Source: Marasmius tenuissimus (lineage: Eukaryota; Basidiomycota; Agaricomycetes; Agaricales; Marasmiaceae). Taken from it: a DNA stretch of 64,000 bases. The notes beneath the pieces are model-generated. The model ran no database searches. It saw only the letters and a list, made by a program, of their open reading frames with translations, and had not been told where the DNA came from. This document shows, piece by piece, positions 20,791 through 33,564 of the stretch (the first letter of the stretch is position 1; each line of letters begins with the position of its first letter). The stretch spans positions 3,224,001 to 3,288,000 of the forward strand of contig JAQOTA010000047.1 of NCBI GenBank assembly GCA_029532415.1. The letters run 5' to 3'. The translations under genes were made by a program, and so were the position numbers.

Positions 20791-21101
20791 TGATGAGCCG
20801 GCATGACGCCTAGCGCAGAGGACTACAACATGGCTACACTACTACTTACCAGAGAGGAGTTTAGAGAGTTAGAGGCGAGACGTAGAAGCTCAAGCACACT
20901 GTAGATTCAAGTAGAGAACTACAAGCTTATATACATGTAGAGACTATATAAATACCATATAAGGACAACAATGAAAAATTGTACATATGATCATAAGTAG
21001 AAATGATAAATGGAACAATAGTCCCGCATAATATGATGGCGGGAAGTATGAACCGGGACTTCGGATATACCGGGATCTAATAATAGTCCACGGATTCAAC
21101 A
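20791..21101 (-). repeat. 5' LTR of the full-length Copia element
   Basis: 311 bp, forward sequence TGATGAGCC...GGATTCAACA, flanked on the outside by target duplication TCTAA. It would supply the element promoter, with TATATAAG about 165 bp from its 5' end. Confidence 0.96.
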
Positions 21102-21106
21102 TCTAA

Positions 21107-22493
21107 CTGGACGGAATTCCTACCGTCATCAGCAATCCGGTCAAAAACTTGGCCCAATCAAAGTACAGCTTTCGAAGATAGTGGTTCTGCTGAGGCGACC
21201 AGACTACTCAAGATCACGCAGCTCGTTATGGTTTGGAGCCTAATTAATCAACCAGACGCAGGAGAGTCATCCGAATTTCAAACGGGATTGCCATACCGGG
21301 CAGTTTGTCGTTGATAGCACGCTTGATTGAGGTTGAACATCTCAAGTGCTAGAAAACCTCGCTTATCAGCCAGCCCTGAGAATCTCCAGTGTTTTATTGA
21401 CCCGCCTGCAGGATGTGGGTGCACGTTTTACTTCCTATGCGCGCCATTTAGTCATAAAACTTCTAGTTTCGGCCCAAACTGAACTCATGAGCGTTACCAT
21501 CACACCGAATCTGTGTAGTTCAACTTCATACAATTTTGGTCTTTGATTATTGAGGAGACCATGTAAGATAATTAAAATTATCGACAGTACCATAGGGCGT
21601 GTAGATTCTAATTCCAGGCAGTGAAATTCAAGCTCTTGCCATCAGTTTGATTGTGTGCGCAAGCAGTGAATTAAAAGCTATCAGAGGTGTCAGATTGTAA
21701 TCTGCCCGTGACCCTGAGGATTACAATCCTCCATATCCGGCAAAAAGTTGTTTATTCGGCAAACTCCGGTGCTATGGTGGCGTTATATCATTTGCCGGTT
21801 ACCTCCAGGGCTCGAAATACACTCTGTCGAGCTTTGACCCTGTATGGGAACATGGTCTACTCCAAAAGCTACATTCAGCTTCCCGTTGCATTTAGTATCC
21901 GGGAGCCCGCTGCCTTACACACCCGTTATCCTTAAGAATCCGTGTGGTGGTATACTACTTTAGCCATGCATCCTCACACTCCCAAGATATTCACCAATCA
22001 AGCCTCAAGCCTAGCTGTGTTACTATCTGTTTGATATGGCTTCTTTTGCTCATTTAACTCCGCAAAAGCTATTCACACAATTTGACAATGTTTGAATGTG
22101 TCTGTACAAATCATACTTTTCATGGCTCTATTGAAATTGGCATGGCTCATGTACCACAACCAATGACGGGGATAGACCTCTGTCTAGACCTTAAAGTTAA
22201 TGTTGTTCCGTTGCTGCATGGCATTGAATGAGAAATCCCGTGGTTATTGAACAGATGCGTAGAACTTGTAGTGCAGGGGGCCACCGCCGGGGATCTCGGA
22301 CAATATTGTTCATTTTTTCCGTCGGTCCCAAGGTCAAAATTCACGAAGCGCACCCGGTGGGCCTTGAGCGAGCATGAAAAGAGATGAACCATATTTTACC
22401 TGGATTTTTTGAAATGGTCGTGACAACCATTACAGTCTGGAGGCATTTGGCCAGTGGATACGGGTGGTACGCTTAGCAGCGGCTTATAGACCA
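21107..22493. other. Continuation of duplicated flank A, then unique DNA
   Basis: 21107 to about 21345 continues the homology with unit C (45955-46265), for example GGCGACCAGACTACTC at 21197. The rest has short open frames only, none over 82 codons, with no recognisable motif. No gene is supported. Confidence 0.65.
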
Positions 22494-22498
22494 CAATG

Positions 22499-22821
22499 TG
22501 ATGAGCCGGCATGACGCCTAGCGCAGAGGACTACAACATAGATACACTACTACTTACCAGAGAGGAGTTTAGAGAGGTTAGAGGCGAGACGTAGAAGCTC
22601 AAGCACACTGTAGATTCTAGTAGAGAGCTACGAGCTTATATACATGTAGGAACAATAGAATCTACCATATAAGGATAACAATAGAATTTGTACATATGAG
22701 CATAGTGAACAATGAAGAATAGAACAATAGAGAATGTATTGTCCCGCATAATACAATGGCGGGAAGTATGAACCGGGACTTCGGATATACCGTGATCTAA
22801 TTATAGTCCACGGATTCAACA
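22499..22821 (-). repeat. Solo LTR of Copia family 2, longer subfamily (323 bp)
   Basis: Forward sequence TGATGAGCC...GGATTCAACA, same ends as the full-length element's LTR but 12 bp longer because of a region absent from the 311-bp type. It is flanked by a perfect 5-bp duplication CAATG (22494-22498 and 22822-22826). That marks an independent insertion that lost its body by LTR-LTR recombination. Confidence 0.93.
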
Positions 22822-22826
22822 CAATG

Positions 22827-25800
22827 TTTTCAACAACTGGAGACATGTATGATTTTACCTGTGGTGACAGCGTGACATATATCATATCTGGGTATGCTAT
22901 GAGCTTGATCTCCCTCCTGAGAGAGTCGAAGTCTCGCCATAAACTATTGACGGCGTCGAAAACATACATCGGGTATTTGAATAGCCGAAGCGCCACTTGG
23001 GCGCTAATGCAACCCTCCCACCGAGTTCGAGACGCTTTCGGAATCCAAGCTTCACTAATATATTGTATAGTTTCTAACTACAATCCGAGGACCGAGACCG
23101 TTGACCGAGTGATAAGTTGACAATGCTAAGTCTAAACTTGAGCCACAATCATTATATGATTCTACCCTGATCAGGCAACCACGTAAATCCACTCAACCAA
23201 AATCCTCCCCCCTACTCTAATGCGGTATTAGTCGAGTTGAGATAGCATTAATCCTGCATCCAGTAGACCCGACATAATTCCAAAGCGCCAATGAATGATG
23301 TGATACTCAAAGCAAGTTCCAGATTCGGTTATGGTGGACGGTACAGTTCGAAGCATTTAACGCGGATCGAGGCATAGGAAACGCCCTCGAAAAACCAGCT
23401 TCAGACTGGACCACCTGGTCATGATTGTGGTCACTGGTAAGGCGTAGCTACGCAATCGGTTTACCGTAGAGGTTTTATCATATAAAAGGGTACACTATAG
23501 CTCCTTAGTCTGTCCTATGTAGATTGATGTGAACTACGGCAGGGCTGGAATTCTTCAGAATCGGAGACGAGGATTATTCGGTTGTTTGAACCCTCTTTCA
23601 TGAGGGGGCCCGGGACCCAGAGGGTACAATTAGAATTTGATTGCAACTGAAGGTAGAATTGTAAGACTGTTGAGGGCAAACCCGCTCACTGTTGCCCTGG
23701 CCAAGGGGGATTAGAATCCTACAACCTGTGGTAACACCTTCCAGATCCCATAGAATAATTAGAATGTACGTGCCCTGCGCTACTGGAAAACTTGTAATTC
23801 GGCTACATGGTGTGTTGGATTATTGAAGACAAAGAGTGGCTAGCAGACAGGTCCGTTGCTTCAAGCACGATGTTCCGAATCGTTGCTTGTAGCTCCAAAT
23901 TCACGGGAACAATGATGACTGGCTTGGTACGAAGAAATCGAAGTAATTGTACCAGAGTGAGTAGCCTCCAAGATTTCAATCTCTCTTCCAACCCTCAAGC
24001 CGTGTCTAAGTCCCTACCTTCCTGTTTTCCGCGAGTTCAGTCCAATGTTTGAGTAGTTCAAAGTCCAGCCCGAACAATAGCATGCCCTTTGGTGGCGTGG
24101 TCCAAGATGCGTAGGGCGATGCCGGAAAAGCTTGAATATGTCTCTATTACCTATGTCTCGGTTATGAAAGCGGTTTACTCAGCCGACTTTACAATGGCTG
24201 CAAACACAGGTTTGAGAGCAAGCTGGCAAGTACCCGCACCAAGAAAACCAGGAAGATATTTTTCGATGCTTGAACGTCCGGTACGTGCGTTCTCTTTGTT
24301 ACCTCCCCCTCTCCAGTCTGACTCGGATAGGCCGTTACTTTCTCCCGAGAATGAAGTTTCACGACTTTTAATCATCATCTCCCACCCGGAGTTCAGACCA
24401 TCGATGTCCTTCCTGCTAGCAACCATCAAAATCATACGCATCTCGTAGTTCATATAGATGGTCTACACGGATCTGGACTCTTCGCCACTGTCTTCCGAGT
24501 GCACCTTACAGGATTATCTAACAAAATTATCTATCATCAAACGAAGTTATCAACGCTCTCGAGTTTGCCCTACAGTCGGTCGATGGTGTTCTAGCTTCCA
24601 CTCTTGACTACTTAGTCAATGTTCTCCTCGAGAGGTGACTCAAGCTGCTGTATATGCTCATCGGGGTCTCTTTTGTGTACCTGTTTGTCTCTGGGCGATG
24701 ACTTTTTGGGAGGTGTTGAAAGTGGGTTCTAGTCCGAATGGCTCGTCTCTACTGGATTGCAATTGATCATTGGCCTACTTGTTGATACCGAGATCGTTTA
24801 AACTTTCAAAGGCGACAAGAGACCTTGGGTGACAGAAGGGATAAAGCTATTCGTTACAGTCCGGAGTTTAGTAAATAGTCGTTTCCCCTTTACTCACTTA
24901 CACCCTTTGCTGACTGACCACTCAGAACAGGCGGTGGTCAATTGGCCGTCACTGCTTGATTACTCTCGTCTCAAATTTCCTCCGCGGTGTCTCGAGCTTT
25001 CATTCATTCTCGGGACGGGATTTATCAGCCGAGCGTGCAACTATCCACACCACCCGACATTTCGGTAAAACTCAATAGTCGACTCACAGGCAAGGATGCG
25101 CATCCTACCTCTGGATACTCGTTATTTGCCCGCTTATCATTGGACAATAGCGTGATCGAAGGTGTTGATATGCGTCTGCTGTCTCACCGGGAACCCTGGC
25201 ACATGAACGTATTGAAACACTCGACAACGGCGTCGGGTTCACCCACGTCAGCGAGATGGAAAACTAGAAGATGCATGATGGCCATCGGTGAGTTGAGTTA
25301 CAATTTGTCATTGGATGTCAGTTTTGCAAACAAGATTGAGGACAGCCAAACATTTGTCAGAGCACCAGACTTGCCTATCTCCAACCTCCAGGTTTCCGTC
25401 GTAATCGTCATTTCGGGATGTTGTGAAGACCTTGACGGCCTTACTCGTGTCTTACCTTCAACTTCACGGACAGGATGCAAACTCAATGCCACTTCGACAC
25501 GCGAACAACCTCAATATTAATTTACAGCTTGCTGTGAGTTTGCATGCTCCCGAAATCGAAGCTAGCAACCCTTTCTTTGAGTACGTTATCAACCCAAAGG
25601 TAATTAAACTGCGTTTCATTATAAATTGGGTCTGCGCCTCGTTCATTCGCAATAGTGAGCCTGCATTCGTTGTGGTCTTCGTACTTATGACTTATTTGAA
25701 CTTTGCTCGGAGAAGCTCTCGGACAGCGAACCAATCGTCGATCTACCTGACCCGGATTTGTAGCTGGCACAGAATCCTCGGACAGATCAAGGAATGTGTC

Positions 25801-26761
25801 GGGTTCAGGCCATGCACTCAATTCTGACGGTGAGTATGATCCACTCATAGGTCGAGGACCTTCCATAGTTCAATTCTGTGTTGACATCTTCAAAACAATC
25901 TTGTAAAAGATTGCTCATAGGTCAGAAGTCAGAGAGCGAAATTAAGCACTCACGGACATGATTTTCACCACAAGTTGCTGATTTTCCTCGACGTCTCTAG
26001 CTACAATTCTTATCCCGACCACCGGCATCACCTGTACTTACCAACCTGCAACTAACCCTACTCCGGACATATTCAAGTGCAAAGACACAACCTCTACTGT
26101 CTAAACTTACCAGTCCATCTTTTTTATGGCTACCCTGGCCGCCGGACTGACGAACTCAACCACCCATTGGCTCGGGTTCGTAGTGTAAATGCTGGTGCCA
26201 TGGTCAATGCCGAGATCCAACAAGATGTTGGAGCATTGAAACGACTGACAGGTACCTACGGCGATGGGGATAGGTATATTCGGAGCCCAGAGCAAGAAAA
26301 ATGGTTATCCGACTGCTACATCGGCCAATTGTTCTGGCTCGTCGCTGGGTTTGACAATCTTACCGTCTGATATTGTACGTTCTCCGTTTCTATTGTACCT
26401 CTTCAAGATAGAATCAAGTAATACTTTCTGGCTCATTTGCGGGCAATCTGCCGAGATGGGCTCTGAGTCGATTGAACTGTATAATGGTTTTTGAGTGTCC
26501 TAAAGGAATAGAACACGTAGGACACGACAATATCCAGATGGTATCAGGTATTCAACGAAATTACATATCATAAAATGGATAAATTTAATACACTAAGTAG
26601 CTAGGGCTCGGGGGAAACGATATGAATAAGGAGGAGTAACGTGTCATCGATATTCGGCACCCATAATCACCCCCCGACGGCGGGATCCCCTGGCTTCTCT
26701 ACTGTAAATAAGTTGTACCAACTGCTCTGCATCCGCCGTATCCTGGTGCCCCCAGTATACT
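22827..26761. other. About 4 kb with no supported gene
   Basis: Several open frames exist, the longest 24987-25520 (+, 177 codons) and a minus-strand set at 23803-24453. None has a recognisable domain, a conserved start context or splice joins that extend it convincingly. The minus-strand frames near 24 kb could be leftovers of a decayed gene. Nothing repetitive was noticed. Confidence 0.5.
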
Positions 26762-29167
26762 CTACGCGATCGTCAACCGTTCAAACAGGGCACACAGCTC
26801 CTCGACATCGGGATCGTCTACACTGGTAAGTGGGCTGTCGCAATCATCGACGATTTCTTCAAGATCCTCAGGCAAAGTGGATGGTACCATCGCCGACCGG
26901 ACAGTCGGATAAGGCTTGCAGCCGTTGGATGCAGTCACGCTAGTGTGCTGGGATATCCTCGGATTGAGATGATCGCCCATGTCAACCCCGGAGTATGAGT
27001 TGCCTCGACGATACCCATCACCTTTGTTACGAAAAGCCTACAAGCAGGTTCTTATGTCAGTTTAGCTCACCGGAAGAACGACGTACCTGATCCAAATATC
27101 CTTGGGTATCGGTTGCTCCGAGCCCACATCTTGTATCGGCCATCCAATGCTGCTCGCTGACAGCGTTTGGACTTGATTCTGCGGTACATCCTGGCGACGA
27201 ATCATTGGTCTTGATACCAGTACCGAAAATCGAGTTTTCCCCTGGTCCTTGCATGGCTGATTGGTATTCTGGATCGACGCTGACGACAGATCTATTGAGA
27301 TCGGTATAGTCCTCCAGGCATGTAGAGGTTTGGCCTGTACACAAAAGTTACGGGATGAATAGACGGTTGAGGATTTAGCCCACCTTCACAGATGCCTTCG
27401 AATCGGTTGTCGTCGTTCTGAGGTTGGAAAACAAGGTGATATCCGAGGTGTCGCGCGAAGTCGGTGGTTGCTGGGTCGAAACCTCGAAGGAGTTGATAAT
27501 GATGGAGGGTTTTGTAGTGGTCAGTGGACCAAGAGTATGAGTTGAGGCTCCGATGATCGAGGTATAGGTCGACGGGAAGGCCGAGGTCGTGGCATGTCTC
27601 GGGTGAGAGTTGGGATTGGCCATCTTCATGGAAGGACCAGTGGTGGAGGGAGGAAGTGTCTCCATCGAGGAGGTCGGGGGGAGGTGGATGAACAAAAAGA
27701 TAGACTGGCTGCTGGCGTCGTTGTCGGCACTTGGATGGGGATTGATCGATGTCGCCGTACAACCGCACCCTACGATGGACGAGTTCTGGGCGATGTTAGC
27801 CGGCGGAAGAAGGTAATGTGGAACGATGGCGCACTGAAATCCTTCAGATCATCTTCCAGCGAAACCCCTCGGGCATGGAAAACACTCGCTGCTTGCAAAA
27901 GCCAGGCCTTCCCTATGTCATCATTGTCCCCATTCAACCCCAACTTCAGCCTTCCATCTCCATCGCATCGGAATCTACTCGTGGCTTTCAGACAGAGTGG
28001 CCTACGATTTTCAAGGACCGCACCTTGTCCACCCATTCTCCAAACACGTCCGATCCACGAGATCGTTCCACTCACTCTCCCAGACATCGTTTGCAACGGC
28101 GATGGGGGTTTTGGTTAGAGTAGAAAAAACAGTCGGCCGATCGACCCGTTTAGGCACGTCTTCAGTGTTCCGAATGTAATACACTGCGTACACAACTGCG
28201 TCATCGACCTCCTTTGACTTGCAACTCGCTAAGAAGCGCACAAGGACGTCCTCCCGGAGAAGTTCGGCGGTTGGAGGTACTTCGCCAAGATTCCAGTCCC
28301 AAGGAAAGAGGTGTGACCTGGGTCCCTGTGGACCACGACAGACCATGCCTCTGCTGAGATCCATCCACAATTCCGTTGCATTACAACCCCATTGTTCCTG
28401 CAATTGTATGATTGGGCTGCTCATACATGCTACCTTGACTACTTACATGCAAATATGAGAGATACCAGTGACCCAACCGCCCCACACTCCCAATAAAATG
28501 TGCAAGTGGCACAAGCCCTGGACAGAAACATCTAATTAAATTGGGGGACCGCCATGAGCATCCATTCACCCACCATGCCAAAGGACCATTGATGGAATTG
28601 TACCGTCGTGGACTGCATAAACCTGGGCAACTTCCGAGAACCTAGAGATCCTTCAGCATAAGTATCTTCGGTGCTCGAATGCGCGTACAACTGCCTTGAA
28701 AGCGTTCGAAACTCCTCCTCGAAGGCCTGATGGTGTGAGCAATACTTGGCTTTGGATTGACTGGGATAACGTGCCAAACTTACCTTACGCCCCTCTCGTC
28801 CGCTATAGGACACCACCGTAAACTCACCCTCCACTCCACTCAGCTTTGCAGTACAAATTGTTTTGATTACCCTCTGCCGCCACTCGCAATCCTCACATTG
28901 GCAACCCTTAACACCACCACCATCAACCTGGCAAATAGTCCGAAGCTTGCAAATATCGCCGCGCTTTAAGTTTTGGTACTGTGTACAGAATTAGAGTTCT
29001 GCTAGATTCCTTGTTGCAAGGCTCACATCGTCAAACTCGGTACGCTTCTTCCTTCCTCGTCGGGTGATTTGATGATAGTGATTATGTTGGTTACCGAGGA
29101 CATTATTGAAGCTTCCGCCAAGGATGTTAAAATCTTGTGCATTGGAAAAGAAAGTTTGATTCAACAT
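26762..29167 (-). CDS. Uncharacterised basidiomycete family protein, copy B (apparently intact)
   Basis: Start at 29167 (MLNQTFFSNAQDFNILGGSFNN), first exon 29167-29027. The exon order matches copy A, and every intron I could place keeps phase. The protein has the Cys-rich segment DICKLRTICQ...GCQCEDCEW, GEFTVVSYSG, YAVHDGTIPSMVLWH, ELWMDLSRGMVCRGPQGP, then LHHWSFHEDG...LRGFDPATTDFARH and a tail with DPDVEELCALFERLTIA ending at 26762. This tail matches copy D and not copy A, so it is probably the ancestral C-terminus. The last intron lies between the frames ending near 27090 and starting near 27040. Two acidic stretches occur near the end. No transmembrane segment or signal peptide is seen. 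Function unknown; the family is recognised only by sequence pattern. Confidence 0.75.
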
Positions 29168-29378
29168 CGTGCAGTTTGAAAAGGGACGTGGGAGAAGGGG
29201 TGGTGGTGGTATCTAGAAGACCAGGTCTCAGCATACACCAGTCGGACACGCTTGTTCCTCGTGTTAGATCGAAACAATCAGAATGCAACAGCCCACGGGT
29301 CGCCTGACCAAAGGTAAAAGCCAAAAATGAACTTTGCTGTTGAGCGCTGGCACTGCCGTATCTAAAAAGAGTGAGTAC

Positions 29379-29834
29379 TCACCGCCGTGATTCAGACTGA
29401 AAACCCACCTGTACCTTGACTTCGTCAGAATAATACACACTTGTGGACGAGGTTTGCGGATCCTGTCCCTTGAACGACTGATATACTAGAGGGGATTCAG
29501 CCTTCTGAGGCTTACCGACCAAGACCACGCTGAATGAGATAAAAACAGTCGGTAGACCACAATTCCGCGTGATCATGATGCTGTACATGCGATACTTTCC
29601 GCAGTACCTCCAGGACGTAAATGTGATCTGGGGGTTGACGGGATGATTTGGGGTGACTGCGCCATTGGTATGATGCATGAGAGTGAATACGCACCGGAGT
29701 AGACGCTCACACTGCACAGCTATTTTTGCGTTTTTCGAACACGAGGCAGCCTCAAGTTCAGTGCTGTCGCTGTTTATCTCACGTGGACTCATCATGTCTT
29801 GACAGTCGAGCGAGCTTGTGAAAGAAAATACCAA
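29379..29834 (-). CDS. Possible small gene upstream of copy B, hypothetical
   Basis: A 151-codon open frame in the duplicated flank just upstream of copy B, same strand. A fragment around HPVNP can be found in the corresponding flank of copy C, but there the frame is not kept. No domain, signal peptide or membrane segment is recognised. It could be a remnant of a second gene that was duplicated with the family, or a chance frame. Confidence 0.25.
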   Translation of the reverse strand: MVFSFTSSLDCQDMMSPREINSDSTELEAASCSKNAKIAVQCERLLRCVFTLMHHTNGAVTPNHPVNPQITFTSWRYCGKYRMYSIMITRNCGLPTVFISFSVVLVGKPQKAESPLVYQSFKGQDPQTSSTSVYYSDEVKVQVGFQSESRR

Positions 29835-31860
29835 CCGTCAGTACGACGAGCACTAAAGGAGGGACTGAACATGAATTTCGAGGCAGACCTTTTCATCGAC
29901 TAGATACACGACACCCTTCTCAACTTCATAGTCCTCGCTGTACTACTCGCCAGTTCTCTGAAAATCACACCAAATTCATTGGTTAGCCACAACGAATATC
30001 GGTTCCAAAACTTACCTCATTAGCCGTTATACCTGAGCCAGATTCTCGTTCCGAGTGAACGATGCAGTATTGGGAGCAGCTCGAGGTCTGTTAAGTAGGA
30101 AAAGCCCGTCTCTGTAATCACGGCAACGGTGCCGCTGGCTCTATGTGTGCAAATATGCTGCAAGGGAAAACAATACAGCAAGCCCGGGAATTGTGAGCGT
30201 CTAGAAAAAGCACCTCCTAATTTTCGGAGTAGTACGCCGTCGAAAGTCAGGGAGAAACAGAGAAATCAGATAAAAAAACATACGACTCACCCGAAATATG
30301 GAACTCAGATATTCGGCACAAACCGTATCAGTGTCTTCTCGAGTTACGGCGCCACAAATCAAAAGAACCGTAGAAAATATGCTGACTGTCTAGTTGGCCA
30401 ATCTCACGAGCTTTCTGAAGATTAAAGAGTACGACAAGTCGTCCCAGATACAGAGAGACTCCCTGATTCCTAATCAAGAGGCAACTCGGATCCGAAAAAC
30501 ACTGTCAAGATTTGAGACGCCGTTACGAGACCCGGACAGTGATTGTACATTCTTTAGTTGTTCATGACAACGTTTGAATGACGAAGTGTGGAGTAGGAAC
30601 TAAAAGTCGTTTAATCCTTTCAGCAGGAGACTTAGGCTACCGTTGTAGCCACTGGGGTCGCTTCAGACGGTTATCCATGTGCCTGGTTTTGTTTGTTTGC
30701 GATTATGGCGGTCAATCACCAGTTTACCATCCCGGAGAAGATGTGAGCGCAGAGTTCTTGGTCAGGTACGGAGCCTCGAGTAGCAATGTGACACTTCCGA
30801 GGGAAACTTTGACAATCCTTGGGCTGTCATACGCTCATGTTAAGAGGGTGTGAGTCAATTAGGTGTTGTTGAAGGCAAACTTAACGAGGGAAAATGCAAT
30901 TCTCCTGACCATGTCAGTGTCACTTCAGTTGTTTCTGTGACTCCAGCTGATTCTTATAGTATGACAGTCTTGCACCGTTGGGATCCATCGTGATCTACAA
31001 TTTGTCAGACATTGGTCAGACAAACTTGCTTACAGGTTCTACAAGGAGCACACTATAACTGATAGTTGCAGACTCCTCATCTGTCATGCCATGTTGCTCT
31101 GGCACTTCAGACTCGCTCATTGAAGCATGTAGTTGATGTTGTGACTTGGGCTTGAGCAAGATGGGGAGAGCTTTGTTATGTTTAATTGTTTTGTATGATC
31201 CTCTTCACATGCTCTGATACATTGCTGGTAGCTCTTTGCAAAAACACAGCACAGTTCCTGTAGATAGCCCAACTGTAGACTAAATGGCCATCATCACCAT
31301 GTACAGACTGGAACATGATCTTGGTAGAAATGTGATAGTGGGTAACTGAAATACTCTTGAGATTAGGTGTATTTTGCAAATTGATGGATGAGATTTCCCC
31401 TTTAGATTCATCTCTAGGACACCAATAGATAACTCACTGGTAGCCATGCTTTTCACTGTGCAAGTAAGAGTAATGGGTTTGGCAGACTTTACAGAAATCC
31501 ATCAGTAGGTGCATCAATCAGGTCTCAGGGGTCACATCTGATGCTTGAGTTACATGGAGGCCCCTACTACCTGGTGTGATGTACTTTGCCCTCACTTCCT
31601 ACCTATACTATGGCACATGAGAATGGCTAGTGAAGTACCACTTCAATTTGGATACCAATCATCTGAACATCTGTTACTATGTGAGCAACCAGTGTACTTG
31701 TCTCACCAAATGACATGACTCAAGTACACCCTTTACTGAAGATGGCTGTATATACTCTTGATTTGAGCAACTGAGATAGGTCATGTAGGGATTTTGTTGG
31801 ACATTTCTCACCCTTGATGTAGGATTGGTTTGTTCAATGTGGACAACATCACTGTACCAA
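29835..31860. other. Duplicated flank of copy B (to about 30120), then intergenic
   Basis: The first part shares landmarks with flanks A and C (AATCACACCAAATTCATTGG, 29961). From about 30120 the sequence is unrelated to them. Open frames here are all under 100 codons and unsupported. Confidence 0.6.
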
Positions 31861-31869
31861 CTACCAAAA

Positions 31870-31876
31870 TATAAAA
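31870..31876 (+). promoter_or_regulatory. TATA box of the seven-TM gene
   Basis: TATAAAA lies 73 bp before the start codon at 31949, followed by a pyrimidine-rich leader (CCTCTCTCTCATCACC), a common fungal promoter layout. Confidence 0.6.
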
Positions 31877-31948
31877 GAGGACAACAAAGGAAAAAGGCTC
31901 ATTATCCACCTCTCTCTCATCACCAAAACACTCTACACTATACACAGC

Positions 31949-33564
31949 ATGGCCTCAGAGGAAGAAATTGCACAGCAAGTGGCAGAACCTTTCACCTCCA
32001 GTGGGCAAGTTATTGTCTTCCCTATTGCCACCTTTTTGGTATGCTTCTTGGCCCAAATGTGCGGCTCTGCACCCCTCTGACATAATATTTTCTGGTATTC
32101 TTGAAAGTTGATGTTTTTGGTGTATGGTAAGTCACAGCCCATGTTGATAGCCTCTGTGTGAGGGCTACTGAGTTATGAGTATCTCAACAGGGATGTATAC
32201 CATTATATTTGGGTTGTCCATCAATGTCCTTTGGAGTCGCCACGAAACACCTGCCTCCAAGACATACATGCGATGGATCATTGCCCTTTTTATACTGATC
32301 ACCATCAACATTGCCACAACAATGTGGATCTATATGAACCAAACTCCCATCTACTTCAATGCTGTCAAGACAAATAATTATATCCCTCTTTATGAATATC
32401 TTACAGGCAAAAATTCACTTTCTGTACCCACCACAGGAAAGTAAGTGTTTTTGATATGATTCTCATATGTGGAATGCTAAAGCTGAGACTGTTCTTCCAA
32501 CCAAGGGGATTACAAGCATTTTCTTCTGGCATATCAAGGCAGGTCTCATGTTCTCCTCCCACCTGAGGTCTTTATATCTAACTAACTCACACTTTAGCTG
32601 TATCCTTGATTACTTGATGGTTTTTTGACTGACCAAGGACACACTGAATTAAAGATCTCATACTTCTGCTAGGTTCACCGTTGCTATGTCATCTGGGGAT
32701 ATAGCAAGTGGATTCTCTACCCTTTTGCCTTAACTGTGGTTGCAACAGATAGTGAGTAACTTGCACATATTGTGAGGCTCATAATCAATCTTATTCATTC
32801 TTGTTGCTGATTGTCAGTTACTGGCTTTGTGTTCTATGCACTTGATGTCTTGGCCTATCAGCATCATTATCTGATACTCTATATGAGGTCCAGTAATGCT
32901 ATACAGATTCTGGCAATGATTTCTGCCACATATGCCTCTCTATTGACCCTACTGACAGGTAGGTTCAACTACGTGTGAGTGGGCAATATTCCACCTGATT
33001 GTGGTCCATAGCTGGTCGTATCTGGTGGATGGTCCATCAAGTAGGACAGATTACTGGAAACAGGGTATACACAAAGTACAAGATAACCATTGTGACAATG
33101 TATGTTTGTAACTTTTGGATCTTGAATTTTAACTCATACAGATTCAAACAACAGCCTTGAATCTGGACTTCTCTACTCTACCACAACAGTACTTGCTATT
33201 GTTTTGCAACTGGTTACAAATCCTCAAAATAATGGTCTTATCCCTGTTGACCTTGATGTTGTCTCTGTTGAAATGATGGTCTGTACTCACTCTTTATTCC
33301 AATTGCTGACTCAACTCATGCAGATTCCAGGGGATTGCTCCAACTGTTATAGTGATACGGATTGCATATGGAGAAACCATGGAAAATGTTCAGCAAATGA
33401 TATCAACCTTGCAATTCGCTGAAGATGCAAATAATTCTCAACAGCAGTCTATTGCTGCCTGTGGTACTGTTAACCTTCAGCAATCTTTGGCAGGAGTTGA
33501 AGAAAGAGGGATGACAGGAAGGATTGAGTTGGACCAAGAGGAAGCACCTCTCAATATGGTTTGA
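31949..33564 (+). CDS. Seven-transmembrane protein, uncharacterised Agaricomycete family (359 aa)
   Basis: Ten exons join in phase with no stop: 31949-32038, 32108-32126, 32191-32440, 32506-32538, 32598-32619, 32673-32751, 32818-32958, 33012-33099, 33155-33278, 33331-33564 (1080 nt). The protein begins MASEEEIAQQVAEPF and has about seven hydrophobic helices. Its motifs are typical of a large, unnamed fungal membrane family: LDYLMVHRCYVIWG across two exon joins, ILESGLLYS, and GIAPTVIVIRIAYG near the end of the last helix, then a polar Gln/Glu-rich cytoplasmic-type tail. Three exons are tiny (19, 33 and 22 nt). The join after 32538 needs a GC donor (GC-AG intron); every other intron is GT-AG. 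It is flanked on both sides by transposon-rich DNA yet looks intact with its own promoter. The role is unknown; receptor-like function is only a guess. Confidence 0.8.

Larger units (their letters stand above)
14797..21101 (-). mobile_element. Full-length, recently inserted Ty1/copia element, family 2 (6305 bp)
   Basis: Two 311-bp LTRs (14797-15107 and 20791-21101) flank a single uninterrupted Gag-Pol frame. The 5-bp target duplication TCTAA is at 14792-14796 and 21102-21106. By eye the LTRs differ at one base (C at 15103 against T in the other LTR), so insertion is recent. In element orientation the primer site follows the 5' LTR at about 20778-20790 and a purine tract (TAGCGAGGGGG) precedes the 3' LTR at about 15110-15120. 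All parts needed for autonomous transposition appear present. Confidence 0.97.

Noticed and set aside
23800..24453. Possible spliced minus-strand gene
   Set aside because: Exons could be imagined, but phases and boundaries were not convincing and no family was recognised.
24987..25520. 177-codon open frame
   Set aside because: No domain, no compositional signature and no supporting splice structure; too weak to call as a gene.
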